Positions 35,595 to 44,977 of a stretch of 64,000 nt of DNA are shown in pieces. The notes beneath the pieces were generated by a model, which was not told where the DNA came from, ran no database searches, and was given only the letters and a program-made list of their open reading frames with translations. Source of the stretch: Bacillota bacterium. GTDB lineage: Bacteria; Bacillota; Limnochordia; Darwinibacteriales; Darwinibacteriaceae. The translations under genes were made by a program, and so were the position numbers. The stretch lies in the NCBI GenBank assembly GCA_012837385.1, contig DURH01000020.1, positions 129,972-193,971 on the forward strand. Reading direction: 5' to 3'. Numbering within the stretch: the first letter of the stretch is position 1; the number at the start of each line of letters is the position of its first letter.

Positions 35595-36484
35595 ACGATC
35601 TGCCTAAACAGTGGGCCGATTATGTTCAACAAGTGGAGCAGATTTTGGATCAGGCTTTACCGGCTGTCCACATACAGCCCAGTGTGCTCCATGAAGCTAT
35701 GCGCTATTCCACATTAGGTGGAGGAAAACGCCTGCGCGCCCTTTTGGTACTAGGTGCCTGCGCTGCAGTTGGGGGAGATGTGAGCAAGACTGCTGGGCTG
35801 GCTGCCGCAGTGGAGATGGTCCACGCCTATTCTCTGATTCATGATGATCTACCCTGCCTAGATGATGATGATTTCAGGCGCGGCAAACCTGCTAACCACA
35901 TTGTATACGGCGAAGCCGTCGCCGTACTGGCTGGCGATGCCCTGCTTACAGAAGCTTTTGCGGAACTGGCCAGGATGCCTGAAAAGTATGGCACCGCTCC
36001 CGAAGTTGCCGTGCGTCTTGTGGGAGAGCTGGCCCAGGGCGCGGGTTCTAGGGGACTAGTGGGCGGCCAGGTGGTGGACATAACAAGCGCAGAGCAGCGG
36101 CCAGATGCGGACACCCTGCACTACATCCACACCCGGAAAACGGGAGCCTTGTTTAAGGCGGCGCTTCGCTGCGGAGCCCTAGTTGGAGGAGCTGATGAGG
36201 AACAGCTCCAGGCCATAACTCGCTACGGTGAGAACTTCGGATTGGCTTTCCAGATCACCGATGACATCTTGGATGAGGTGGGTGAGGCGAACCAACTGGG
36301 CAAGCAGACTGGACGCGATCGCTCCCTGGGAAAACAGACCTATCCCAGGCTCTATGGTTTGGAAAAATCCCAGGAGCTGGCCAGGGAATGCGTCAAGAAC
36401 TGCCTGGATTCCTTGAGCGGTTTTCCCGAGGAAGCTTGGCTCCTCAGGGAACTTGCCTTCTTCGTGCTCCAGCGCAGCCACTAG
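35591..36484 (+). CDS. ispA: Farnesyl diphosphate synthase
   Basis: The 297-residue prenyltransferase has the first aspartate-rich motif HDDLPCLDDDDFRRGK near residue 84 and the second, FQITDDILD, near 222. The four-residue insert between the first-motif aspartates is the type I short-chain pattern. It makes FPP from IPP and DMAPP. dxs lies 1.3 kb on, with the OLE RNA and oapA between, the classical OLE neighbourhood. Confidence 0.95.
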   Translation: MNDLPKQWADYVQQVEQILDQALPAVHIQPSVLHEAMRYSTLGGGKRLRALLVLGACAAVGGDVSKTAGLAAAVEMVHAYSLIHDDLPCLDDDDFRRGKPANHIVYGEAVAVLAGDALLTEAFAELARMPEKYGTAPEVAVRLVGELAQGAGSRGLVGGQVVDITSAEQRPDADTLHYIHTRKTGALFKAALRCGALVGGADEEQLQAITRYGENFGLAFQITDDILDEVGEANQLGKQTGRDRSLGKQTYPRLYGLEKSQELARECVKNCLDSLSGFPEEAWLLRELAFFVLQRSH

Positions 36485-36546
36485 GGTGGGGAATTTGTGG
36501 AGACAATGGCGAAAAGGCATAGAATTGTGCAAGTTCTTACAGTACC

Positions 36547-36576
36547 TTGCCCAAACCGCGGAGGGTATGCTATAAT
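36547..36576 (+). promoter_or_regulatory. Extended -10 promoter of the OLE RNA
   Basis: TTGCCC (36547-36552), an 18-nt spacer, then TGCTATAAT with TATAAT at 36571-36576. The predicted start (about 36583) falls just before the 12-bp terminal stem of the RNA. So OLE can be made independently of the ispA operon. Confidence 0.72.
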
Positions 36577-36582
36577 GATATC

Positions 36583-37222
36583 ACCCTAGAGATGAATGGC
36601 GCAGTATTCTAGTCGCCTACCTTGTCTTTGAACACGGGCCTAAAAATCCGTTACTGGCACATCGATGAAGTCTCTGGTGGCGGCTTCTAACGCCCAGTTG
36701 GGGGCTGCTGCTGGGGGTTAAGGTTGGAGGGCGATCTGCAAGGGCATGCAGGCGTTGACCCTCCTTCCACGGAGACCCAACCTCGTGGAGACACGGAGTA
36801 CGTGTGTTTACGGCTTGGGATTGAACCTGCACGCGATACGCAATTACAGCTTGTTCGTACATCAGTGTTGGGTGCAGCGTAGCCTGTCTTGAGTGGTGAT
36901 CGGGGGATAGTGGTTGTGGGTGAAGATCCCCTGGCCAGGGAGCTTGATCCTTCGCCTTGAGCGAAAGACCCTTGAAACCATCACTGCAAAAGAGACTAGA
37001 AGATAAGGGTGGCGTCGAGGAAAACTCCTAGACTGTTTCTCAACGAGATGGTGAACTGGGGATTACGGTGTGGTCTAAGTGGCAATCCAGCCTCAGCTTT
37101 GGTGACAAGCGAAAAGATCGGAAAGGGGAAACCGCCAGTCACGGTGACGGACTGGAGGATCTTTGGGAAAACCTGCTGGACCTAAGCCACAATCTTTACT
37201 CAGCTCACTGCCATTCATCTCA
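36583..37222 (+). ncRNA. ole: OLE RNA (ornate large extremophilic RNA)
   Basis: A 640-nt stretch without a coding frame between ispA and an OapA-type membrane-protein gene upstream of dxs; known OLE RNAs are about 600 nt and occur in this neighbourhood. GAGATGAATGGC (36589-36600) is perfectly complementary to GCCATTCATCTC (37210-37221), closing the RNA into one terminal 12-bp stem. Smaller hairpins are visible inside (e.g. ACACG/CGTGT about 36794-36808). OLE forms a membrane ribonucleoprotein with OapA and is linked to alcohol, cold and magnesium stress in Alkalihalobacillus halodurans. The call rests on context, size and end pairing; no covariance model was run. Confidence 0.86.
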
Positions 37223-37253
37223 GTATACATAAGAAAGAGGTTTATGGTAAGTA

Positions 37254-37820
37254 ATGCAGAGTCGATGGAAGGCAGTACTTACTCTTACTTTAGCGACATT
37301 TGTAGTGTCCATAACACTTAATCTGGGTAGTAACAGCGTTCTGGCGGTCGTGCCGGTCACGGTAAGCATGGTGTTACTACTTTTTATTATTCTTATCGGC
37401 GTAATTTTTGACATTTTGGGCGTCTCTGCCGCCGCTGGGGAAGAGGCCCCGTTTCATGCCATGGCCTCGAACCGTGTTCCAGGAGCCAAGCAGGCAATTT
37501 GGTTGGTGCGCCACGCCGATGGTGTTTCCACAGTCTGCAACGACCTAATAGGCGACGTGGTAGGTACCTTGAGCGGCGCCCTTGGCGTAGCCATTCTGCT
37601 GCAGCTGCGCGGTTCTGCGCCGAAGCTCAGCGAGGCCTTGGCCAACACGCTGATGGTGGCCTTGATTGCTGCAATCACAGTTGGCGGTAAGGCCTTGGGG
37701 AAGAACGTGGCCATCTCCAAGTCCACCACCATTCTCCTGGTAGCGGGCAAGATCTTGTATTCCATGGAGAAAATAGGGGCGAGATTCCGCTCCCAGGCGG
37801 CAAAGAATAAAAAGAGGTAG
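37254..37820 (+). CDS. oapA: OLE-associated membrane protein OapA
   Basis: The 188-residue protein has about four hydrophobic segments (LTLATFVVSITLNLG, VTVSMVLLLFIILIGVIFDI, GTLSGALGVAILLQL, TLMVALIAAITVG) and a very basic tail (RFRSQAAKNKKR), fitting an RNA-binding membrane protein. It lies 32 nt after the OLE RNA and 6 nt before dxs. The AAAGAGG ribosome-binding site is 13 nt from ATG 37254, rather far; a nearer ATG at 37244 is in a different, short frame. Known OapA dimers bind OLE and hold it at the membrane. Confidence 0.87.
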   Translation: MQSRWKAVLTLTLATFVVSITLNLGSNSVLAVVPVTVSMVLLLFIILIGVIFDILGVSAAAGEEAPFHAMASNRVPGAKQAIWLVRHADGVSTVCNDLIGDVVGTLSGALGVAILLQLRGSAPKLSEALANTLMVALIAAITVGGKALGKNVAISKSTTILLVAGKILYSMEKIGARFRSQAAKNKKR

Positions 37821-37825
37821 GGATT

Positions 37826-39721
37826 ATGCGCGAAGAGCTGCTGGCACAGATCAACTCTCCTGAGGACCTTAAGAAATTGGATGTACGCAGCTTGGAACAG
37901 CTGGCCAAGGAGATTCGAGACTGCATCGTTGCCACCGTGGAGAAGACAGGTGGCCATCTCGGTGCCAATCTAGGAGTTGTGGAACTCACCCTTGCACTGC
38001 ACTCCGTGCTTTCGACGCCGCGGGATAAGATTATCTGGGATGTAGGGCATCAGTGCTATGCACACAAGCTCATTACCGGACGCAGGGATCGTTTTCACAC
38101 TTTAAGGCAGTGGGGAGGGCTCTCTGGCTTCCCAGTTCCGAGGGAGAGCGAGCATGACCATTTTGGGGTAGGACACAGCTCTACCTCAATTTCTGCTGCC
38201 GCGGGAATGGTGATCGCCCGCGATTTGAAGGGCCAAGACTTCAAGGTGGTCGCGGTAATCGGCGATGGAGCCCTAACTGGGGGCATGGCCTTTGAGGGCC
38301 TTAACCATATCGGATCCCTGGGCAGGGATATTATTGTGGTCCTCAACGACAATGAGATGTCCATCACCAGCAATGTGGGTGCCCTCAGCGACTACTTGGG
38401 CAGGATTCGTTCCCACAGCTTTCTTTACCAGGCTAGGGAAGGCTTGGCAGCCTTTCTGCGCAGGATTCCCTTAGTGGGACAGCCCTTGGCCAAGATTGCC
38501 CATAGGCTCAAAATCACCCTTAAGCAGATGCTGCCGGGCCAGTTTTTTGAAGAACTGGGGTTTGCCTATTTGGGACCCTTCGACGGGCACAACATTGGTG
38601 AACTGCAGAGGGCAATTCGGGCTGGATTGGCACGCCGCGGCCCGGTGCTGATCCATGTTTATACCCAGAAAGGCAGGGGGCACGCCTTGGCGGAAGAGAG
38701 TCCGCACCGCTACCACGGCGTTAGCCCCAGTAATGGCGCGCCTCCATCCACGGCACCCTCGTTCAGCGATGTGTTTGGTGAGTCCCTGGTGAGGTTGGCT
38801 GAGGACAATGGGAACATTGTGGCCATCACTGCCGCCATGCGGGATGGGACAGGCTTGGGCCCCTTTGCCAAGGCTTTTCCAGAGCGGTTTTTTGACGTGG
38901 GAATTGCCGAGCAGCACGCCTTGACATTGGCGGCAGGCATGGCTAAGGAAGGACTTCGCCCGGTTGTGGCCATCTATTCCACCTTTCTGCAGCGGGGTTA
39001 TGACCAGATTATCCACGATTTGGCACTGCAGAAACTCCCGGTGGTGATCTGCGTGGATCGGGCTGGAGTGGTGGGTGATGACGGCGCCACACACCAGGGT
39101 GTTTTCGACATCAGTTTCCTGCGAGCGGTACCAGGCCTGACTATCCTGGCGCCACGCACCGCCAGTGAGCTCCAGGCTATGCTGGAGTGGGCGCTGCAGC
39201 AAGAGGGTCCAGTAGCCATCCGCTACCCCCGGGGTGAGGCGGCAGCTCTAGAACCATGCCCTCGTTTTCCGACTGCCCACAGCATTCCTCCTGTGGAAGT
39301 GAAGCAGGGGCGAGACGGGGTGATGTTCGCAGTGGGTCCCATGGTGGAGGTGGCATTGGCAGCTGCGGAACTGTTAGAACCAGAGATCAGCTTTGCTGTG
39401 GTCAATATGAGGGCGCTGAAACCCCTAGACTCTTCGTTCGTTAAGCAAGTTGTTGAAGGGAAGAAATGCGTGGTTACGCTGGAAGATCATGTGCTGGCTG
39501 GAGGGTTTGGCAGCAGCATCCTCGAAGTACTTCAAGGAATGGGCGGCAGTGCAGCTCAGTGCAGGGTAGTGCGCCTTGGCTATCCCGATGCGTTTATCCC
39601 CCATGGCCCCATTGAACGACTGCATGAGGAGTATGGCTTAACCGCACCGCAGGTGGCAGAAGTTCTGAGGCAAGGTTTATCTGGGCATAATCTGCAAGTT
39701 TTAGTGGGTAGGGATGTCTAG
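37826..39721 (+). CDS. dxs: 1-deoxy-D-xylulose-5-phosphate synthase
   Basis: The 631-residue thiamine-diphosphate enzyme makes DXP from pyruvate and glyceraldehyde-3-phosphate, the first step of the MEP isoprenoid route. HLGANLGVVELTLALH near residue 48, GDGALTGGMAFEGLNH (ThDP motif) near 150, and DVGIAEQHALTLAAGMA in the pyrimidine domain are visible. Its stop overlaps the tlyA start. Confidence 0.96.
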   Translation: MREELLAQINSPEDLKKLDVRSLEQLAKEIRDCIVATVEKTGGHLGANLGVVELTLALHSVLSTPRDKIIWDVGHQCYAHKLITGRRDRFHTLRQWGGLSGFPVPRESEHDHFGVGHSSTSISAAAGMVIARDLKGQDFKVVAVIGDGALTGGMAFEGLNHIGSLGRDIIVVLNDNEMSITSNVGALSDYLGRIRSHSFLYQAREGLAAFLRRIPLVGQPLAKIAHRLKITLKQMLPGQFFEELGFAYLGPFDGHNIGELQRAIRAGLARRGPVLIHVYTQKGRGHALAEESPHRYHGVSPSNGAPPSTAPSFSDVFGESLVRLAEDNGNIVAITAAMRDGTGLGPFAKAFPERFFDVGIAEQHALTLAAGMAKEGLRPVVAIYSTFLQRGYDQIIHDLALQKLPVVICVDRAGVVGDDGATHQGVFDISFLRAVPGLTILAPRTASELQAMLEWALQQEGPVAIRYPRGEAAALEPCPRFPTAHSIPPVEVKQGRDGVMFAVGPMVEVALAAAELLEPEISFAVVNMRALKPLDSSFVKQVVEGKKCVVTLEDHVLAGGFGSSILEVLQGMGGSAAQCRVVRLGYPDAFIPHGPIERLHEEYGLTAPQVAEVLRQGLSGHNLQVLVGRDV

Positions 39722-40530
39722 TGCGGAGGCTGGACCAGGTTCTAGTGGAGCGCAGGTTTGCTCCATCGAGGCAGCGCGCCAAAGAGTTAATAATTAGCGG
39801 TCAGGTTCTAGTGGGGGGAGAGAAAAGCAGCAAGCCTGGTGTACGCGTCCCGGCGGATGCTGATATCGAGGTTTTGGGGCAACCGCTTCCCTATCCCAGC
39901 CGTGCAGGGCTGAAACTGGAAAAAGGACTGCGGGTGTTTGATGTCCAGGTCAGAGGTAAGACTGCTCTGGATGTGGGAGCATCCACCGGTGGTTTCACCA
40001 GCTGCCTGCTGCAGGCAGGTGCCCATACTGTCTATGCGGTGGATGTGGGCCAAGACCAGTTGGTGCCCGAGCTGCGGGAAGACCCAAGGGTTCATGTCTT
40101 TGAGAAGACCAATATCCGGGATCTAACCCCTGAGAAGCTTCCGTCCTTGGTGGATGTGGCCACCATAGATGTGTCTTTTATCTCATTGACCAAGGTTTTT
40201 CCCCATGTCCGGGACTTATTGAACCCGCAAGCAGATGTGATCGCCCTGATCAAACCTCAATTTGAGACAGAGGGCGTGGGCCTCAGCAAGCACGGAGTTA
40301 TTCTGGATCGAGAAGTTCATTTAGCTTTCCTTCCGCCCTTAGTAAACCGATTGCAGGGAGAGGACTTGGGCCTTTTGGGTTTTGACATTTCTCCCATCAG
40401 CGGCGCCAAAGGCAACCTGGAGTTTTTAGCCCACTTCAGGGTGGGAGCAGAAGTGCGGGATGCCACCGCTTTGGTTTCCAGGGTTATTCGAGCGGGATGG
40501 GACCTAGAGCAGGGAAAGGATGAGTGCTGA
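39721..40530 (+). CDS. tlyA: TlyA family rRNA 2'-O-methyltransferase / haemolysin-like
   Basis: The 269-residue protein has an N-terminal S4 RNA-binding domain (RLDQVLVERRFAPSRQRAKE) and an FtsJ-type SAM methyltransferase domain (ALDVGASTGGFTSCLL, AVDVGQDQL). TlyA 2'-O-methylates rRNA in mycobacteria. GTG 39721 overlaps the dxs stop; the stop overlaps nadK. Confidence 0.92.
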   Translation: MRRLDQVLVERRFAPSRQRAKELIISGQVLVGGEKSSKPGVRVPADADIEVLGQPLPYPSRAGLKLEKGLRVFDVQVRGKTALDVGASTGGFTSCLLQAGAHTVYAVDVGQDQLVPELREDPRVHVFEKTNIRDLTPEKLPSLVDVATIDVSFISLTKVFPHVRDLLNPQADVIALIKPQFETEGVGLSKHGVILDREVHLAFLPPLVNRLQGEDLGLLGFDISPISGAKGNLEFLAHFRVGAEVRDATALVSRVIRAGWDLEQGKDEC

Positions 40531-41381
40531 TGAGGATTGGCATTGTACCTCACACAGGAAAACCAGTCGCCTTGGAGTTAAGTAGGAAACTCGCAGATTA
40601 TTTGGACCAGCGTGAAGTGGGCTGGGAGATGATTCTTTCCCCTCGAGAGGCGGAGCTGGCCGATCTAGACCTCGTTGTCGTTTTGGGCGGAGATGGAACC
40701 CTGCTCAACGCAGCCCGGCTGGCCAGCGATAGCCAGGTACCTGTGTTTGGGGTGAATGTGGGCCATCTGGGCTTCCTGACCGAAGTGGAAACCGATGGGC
40801 TCATGCCAGCCATGGAGAGGCTTTTGGCAAGAGATTACACCATTGAGAAGAGAATGCTGATCGGTGCTTCCGTGAATCGTCAGGGCCGAGAGGTATCAAG
40901 GCACGTGGCTCTAAACGATTTCGTTATTACCAGGGGTACCTTTGCCCGCATCATCGAACTGAGCATTTTCGCCGATGGACAGCATGTTACTGATTATGTG
41001 GCCGATGGAGTGATCATTTCTACCCCCACGGGATCCACTGCCTATTCCTTAGCTGCAGGAGGCCCCATCATCGAACCTCTCCTGGATTCCATCTGCATTA
41101 CTCCCATCTGTGCCCACTCTCTGGCAGCCCGCTCCGTTGTGACCAGGCCTGAAGTAGAGGTCCAGGTGCGTTTGAATCGTGCTGGTGAGCCAGTAATGCT
41201 GACCATCGATGGTCAAGATGGTTTTTCCCTGCTTACAGGCGATCGAGTAACGATCCAGAAGGCAGAAAAACCAGCACTATTTGTAAGATTAGGTGACAGA
41301 GGGTTCTTCCAGGTACTTCATTCCCGGATGAAAATGCCTCAGATGGGGGGTGGGATCCGTGAAGCAGAGGCGTCAGAATAA
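40530..41381 (+). CDS. nadK: NAD kinase
   Basis: The 283-residue enzyme phosphorylates NAD to NADP. It has the GGDGTLLNAAR motif near residue 52, NVGHLGFLTEV, and STPTGSTAYSLAAGGPI. ATG 40530 overlaps the tlyA stop (TGATG). It is upstream of argR, as usual in Bacillota. Confidence 0.95.
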   Translation: MRIGIVPHTGKPVALELSRKLADYLDQREVGWEMILSPREAELADLDLVVVLGGDGTLLNAARLASDSQVPVFGVNVGHLGFLTEVETDGLMPAMERLLARDYTIEKRMLIGASVNRQGREVSRHVALNDFVITRGTFARIIELSIFADGQHVTDYVADGVIISTPTGSTAYSLAAGGPIIEPLLDSICITPICAHSLAARSVVTRPEVEVQVRLNRAGEPVMLTIDGQDGFSLLTGDRVTIQKAEKPALFVRLGDRGFFQVLHSRMKMPQMGGGIREAEASE

Positions 41382-41838
41382 GCTGTTGGAAATCGTGAGA
41401 GAGCAGAACGTGGAAACGCAGGAAGCCCTTATGGAGCTTCTGCATGACCATGGTTTCAAGGTGACCCAGGCTACCGTTTCCAGAGACATTAAGGAACTGC
41501 GCTTAGTTAAAGTCCCCGATGGCCAGGGAGGCTATAAGTACTCTCTGCCTGCAGCTGTCACCATGGGTGATCTGCTCAGGCGTGCCAGGCGTACCTTCAG
41601 GGACTATGTACGCGGTGTGGATTTCAGCGGACCCTTCATTATGATCAAAACCTATCCCGGTGGAGCACATGCCGTAGCCGCCATTATCGATGAGTTGGAT
41701 TGGCCTGAGATGGTGGGCAGCATCGCTGGTGATGACTCGATCCTGGTGTTGTCTCGCGATCCTGAACGTAAAGAGAATCGACCACAGGGCCCTGCTGGCA
41801 AACTGTACGCGCGCATCCAAGAATTGGTGGAGGGATGA
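41359..41838 (+). CDS. argR: Arginine repressor ArgR
   Basis: The 159-residue protein has an N-terminal winged HTH (KQRRQNKLLEIVREQN, TQATVSRDIKELRLVKV with TVSRD) and a C-terminal arginine-binding/hexamer domain (GAHAVAAIIDELDWPEMVGSIAGDD). GTG 41359, with GGGGGG upstream, starts at the usual place; GTG 41350 would extend it by three. It overlaps nadK by 23 bp. Confidence 0.94.
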   Translation: MKQRRQNKLLEIVREQNVETQEALMELLHDHGFKVTQATVSRDIKELRLVKVPDGQGGYKYSLPAAVTMGDLLRRARRTFRDYVRGVDFSGPFIMIKTYPGGAHAVAAIIDELDWPEMVGSIAGDDSILVLSRDPERKENRPQGPAGKLYARIQELVEG

Positions 41839-41842
41839 GTGC

Positions 41843-43528
41843 ATGCTCAAGGAGCTGCAGATAAGAGACTTTGCCTTAATCGAGGACTTGGAATTATCTT
41901 TTTATTCTGGTTTTAGCGTACTCAGCGGAGAGACGGGTGCGGGAAAATCCATCATTATTGACGCTCTCAGTCTGCTCGCAGGCGCGAGGGCGTCCAGTGA
42001 GGTAATTCGCAGCGGCGCCGAGTGTGCCCTTGTATCTGGCAGCTTCACCATCAGCCCTGGGGCAGCCGAACTACTCCAGGAGTGGGGTATGCTGGAGGAA
42101 GATGAGCTGATCATCGCCAGGGAAATCAACATGAGCGGACGCAATAAGTGCTGGATCAATGGTCGGTTGGCCACCGTTAATCAGCTCGCTTCCCTAGGTG
42201 CCCTGTTAGTGGATATTGTGGGCCAGCATGACAGCACAAGCCTGCTCAGTCCGCAAAGCCATGTGCAGCTGTTGGACAACTATGGAGGCGCAGGCCATGG
42301 CAGAATCCTAGCTCAGGCCGACCAGCTGGCCAATAGGTGGCTGGCCCTCAAGGCAGAACAGACTCGGCTGCAGCGGGATGACCGGGAGAGAAACAGGCGG
42401 ATTGATCTGCTTTCCTACCAAATAGACGAGATCGTCTCTGCCGATCTGCAGCCCGGGGAGGATGACCGCCTGGAGCAGGAAAGGTCGAGGCTGGCCAACC
42501 TAGACCGCATTCGCCAAGCTGTAGAGTTTGCGGTGGGGCTCATGGGCGACAGCTATGATGAGCGGGAGTCTCTGCTCCATACTCTTTCCTCCATCGAAGG
42601 CGAACTAACTAGGGCTGCTAGCTTGGATACTGTTCTCGAGCCTTTAAGCCAGCGCTATGTGGAGCTATCTCTGAACCTCCACGAGCTCTATCGTGATCTC
42701 CGGGACTACCTAGAAGATCTGCCGGCGGATCCAGGCAGGCTGAACCAGATTGAGGCCCGCCTTGACGTCATTGACAGCCTGAAGCGTAAGTACGGAGGTA
42801 CCGTGGAGGAGATCCTTGGTTATGCCGAGCAGGCCCAAGCAGAGCTGGAACTGCTGGAAAACGCTGCAGTGAGGGCGGATGATCTAGAGGCAGAGTGTGT
42901 ACGCCTCCAGGATCAGTGGCTGGTTTGGGCTGAAAAGCTGACCGCGAGCCGCCTGGAGCTGGCTCGGCGGCTGGAGCAGCAGATTATGGCAGAGCTGCAG
43001 GATCTGGCCATGGAGGGCACGAGATTTGAGGTGAAGTTCACTCCCCAGGAGGCAGACCACCCCGTCGTTGGTGGACGGGAGCTGGTGGAATTCATGATGG
43101 CGGCCAATGTGGGGGAAGATCTAAAACCCCTGGCCAAGATCGCTTCTGGCGGAGAGCTCTCCAGAGTGATGCTGGCCATTAAGGCCATTTTGGTGGAAGC
43201 TGAACAGATTCCCACTATTGTTTTTGATGAGATTGATGCAGGTATCGGGGGACGCACCGCCGTCAATCTGGGGAAAAAGCTGAGAGCTCTAGGCGAAGTG
43301 CGCCAAGTGCTCTGCGTCACACACCTGCCAGTGGTAGCCAGTTTCGGCAGCCACCACTATTCTGTGCAGAAAGAAGCCAGCAGCAATCGGACCGTAGTAA
43401 AGGTAACCCTGTTGGCAGCGGAAGAGCGCGTCCACGAGCTCACCCGTATGTTGGGAGGCACTGCCGATGAGGGAGTGACCAGTGAGCATGCTAGGCAGCT
43501 GCTACATCGAACGCAGTCCGTCACCTAA
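41843..43528 (+). CDS. recN: DNA repair protein RecN
   Basis: The 561-residue SMC-like ATPase for double-strand-break repair has Walker A SGETGAGKSIIIDAL near residue 30, a long coiled coil, and the ABC signature LKPLAKIASGGELSRVMLA with Walker B IVFDEIDAGIGG. ATG 41843 starts the family sequence LKELQIRDFALI; the open frame extends back into argR but that part is a shadow. Confidence 0.96.
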   Translation: MLKELQIRDFALIEDLELSFYSGFSVLSGETGAGKSIIIDALSLLAGARASSEVIRSGAECALVSGSFTISPGAAELLQEWGMLEEDELIIAREINMSGRNKCWINGRLATVNQLASLGALLVDIVGQHDSTSLLSPQSHVQLLDNYGGAGHGRILAQADQLANRWLALKAEQTRLQRDDRERNRRIDLLSYQIDEIVSADLQPGEDDRLEQERSRLANLDRIRQAVEFAVGLMGDSYDERESLLHTLSSIEGELTRAASLDTVLEPLSQRYVELSLNLHELYRDLRDYLEDLPADPGRLNQIEARLDVIDSLKRKYGGTVEEILGYAEQAQAELELLENAAVRADDLEAECVRLQDQWLVWAEKLTASRLELARRLEQQIMAELQDLAMEGTRFEVKFTPQEADHPVVGGRELVEFMMAANVGEDLKPLAKIASGGELSRVMLAIKAILVEAEQIPTIVFDEIDAGIGGRTAVNLGKKLRALGEVRQVLCVTHLPVVASFGSHHYSVQKEASSNRTVVKVTLLAAEERVHELTRMLGGTADEGVTSEHARQLLHRTQSVT

Positions 43529-43622
43529 CACATTCCAGCTTGGCAGCTAGTTCCTTCAATATCAGGCTGCCGGCACGGGCAACCTACACCCATGAACGGA
43601 AAGCGAGGGGGTAGGTGGCTTT

Positions 43623-44930
43623 GTGAGGAAAATCCTGTTCAGGGTAGTACTGACCGTGATGTTAGCCTGTGTGCTGCTGCTTTCCACCGTTCCCTATTGG
43701 GTGTCTGCAGTGGGGATCCCCAGTGAACTCAAGGTGTTCCCAGGGATGGAGCTGTCTTTGGACCTTCGGCCGCCTTTGCGCATCCATAGTCAAGATGGGC
43801 TGGAAGTAACGGGTCTGCTGGACACTGAAAACCTGGGGAGCAGAGTGTATAGGGTGAGCTTGTTCGGGTGGCTGCCCCTCACCAAGGTGGTGGTGGATGT
43901 GGTCCCCTTGGTGGAGGTCTACCCCGGGGGGCAGTCCATTGGAGTTCTGCTCAGCGCAGAAGGGTTGGTAATTAGTGAACTAGGGGCAGTTGTAGATCTG
44001 GAGGGGAGAGAACGCTATCCAGCTCGAGATGCCGGCATTAGGCCAGGAGATATTCTACTCTCCATTGAAGGGCACCCCACACGCCGTCCTGAACTAGTCA
44101 GCCAGCTGGTGAACAGCTTGGCTCCTGAGAAGAGGTTCTTGAACCTTGAAGTGAAAAGGGATGATCGCATCCTGACCCTTACCGTGGAGCCGGCTAAGGC
44201 CCTGCAGACCAGCATTTTCGGGCAGAGCTCCTACCAGTATCTTTTGGGTATCCTTTTGGAGGATCCTGCTGCGGGTGTGGGTACCCTCAGCTTTTTTGAT
44301 CCGAAGACGGGACGGTTTGGGGCTTTGGGCCACACCATTACGGATAGCCTCGGGCGGCCAGTAACGATCAGTAAGGGAACGATAGTAGAAGCGGCTATCA
44401 ACTCCATTCGGTATGGGAGCCGGGGTGCTCCTGGAGAGAAGATCGGGTTCTTCCACGGCGAGCAGAATATTCTGGGGACTATTGATTCCAACAGCAGCTT
44501 AGGGATTTATGGCCAGTTAGTCGGTTCATTGGCCAAAAGTGCCTTCACCGAGCCTGTCCCAGTCGCCTTTGCCCACCAGGTGAGGACAGGGCCAGCAGAG
44601 ATGTACACAGTGCTGGAAGGCACTAACATCGAAAGGTTTTCTGTGGAGATAGTCAAAGTAGTCAACCAGACCAGGCCAGGAGAAAAGGGTATGGTCGTGG
44701 AGGTTACCGACGAAAGGCTGCTGAAAGAGACAGGCGGAATTATTCAAGGTATGTCTGGAAGCCCGCTCATTCAAAACGGTATGTTGGTGGGCGCCATAAC
44801 CCACGTCTTTGTGAACAATCCAACAAGGGGCTATGCCAGCTTCGCAGAGTGGATGATCTATGAAGCAGGCTTAGGTTTGACGGAAGAATTTCCCGCGAAA
44901 CAGTCGAGTTCGCGGGAGGTTTTTTTTTGA
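43623..44930 (+). CDS. spoIVB: SpoIVB S55 serine peptidase
   Basis: The 435-residue forespore signalling protease triggers pro-sigma-K processing in the mother cell. It has an N-terminal membrane anchor (VVLTVMLACVLLLSTVPY), a PDZ domain (ARDAGIRPGDILLSIEG), and the catalytic histidine in GALGHTITD and serine in GMSGSPLIQNG. Its target pathway includes the split sigK of this window. A terminator overlaps its last codons. The usual downstream neighbour spo0A is displaced 8 kb. Confidence 0.95.
   Translation: MRKILFRVVLTVMLACVLLLSTVPYWVSAVGIPSELKVFPGMELSLDLRPPLRIHSQDGLEVTGLLDTENLGSRVYRVSLFGWLPLTKVVVDVVPLVEVYPGGQSIGVLLSAEGLVISELGAVVDLEGRERYPARDAGIRPGDILLSIEGHPTRRPELVSQLVNSLAPEKRFLNLEVKRDDRILTLTVEPAKALQTSIFGQSSYQYLLGILLEDPAAGVGTLSFFDPKTGRFGALGHTITDSLGRPVTISKGTIVEAAINSIRYGSRGAPGEKIGFFHGEQNILGTIDSNSSLGIYGQLVGSLAKSAFTEPVPVAFAHQVRTGPAEMYTVLEGTNIERFSVEIVKVVNQTRPGEKGMVVEVTDERLLKETGGIIQGMSGSPLIQNGMLVGAITHVFVNNPTRGYASFAEWMIYEAGLGLTEEFPAKQSSSREVFF
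44892..44927 (+). terminator. Terminator overlapping the end of spoIVB
   Basis: CCCGCGAA (44892-44899) and TTCGCGGG (44909-44916) form a perfect 8-bp stem followed by AGG and a run of nine T's. It lies within the last codons of spoIVB. Confidence 0.8.
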
Positions 44931-44977
44931 CCATAGAGAAGAGTGTGCGTAGTACACTGTAATGGGGAGAGAGGCGT

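Noticed and set aside
36583-37222. RNase P RNA or a group II intron
   Set aside because: A GAGGAAAA stretch recalls RNase P, but size, end pairing and the ispA/oapA/dxs neighbourhood all fit OLE; no reverse transcriptase or intron ends are present.
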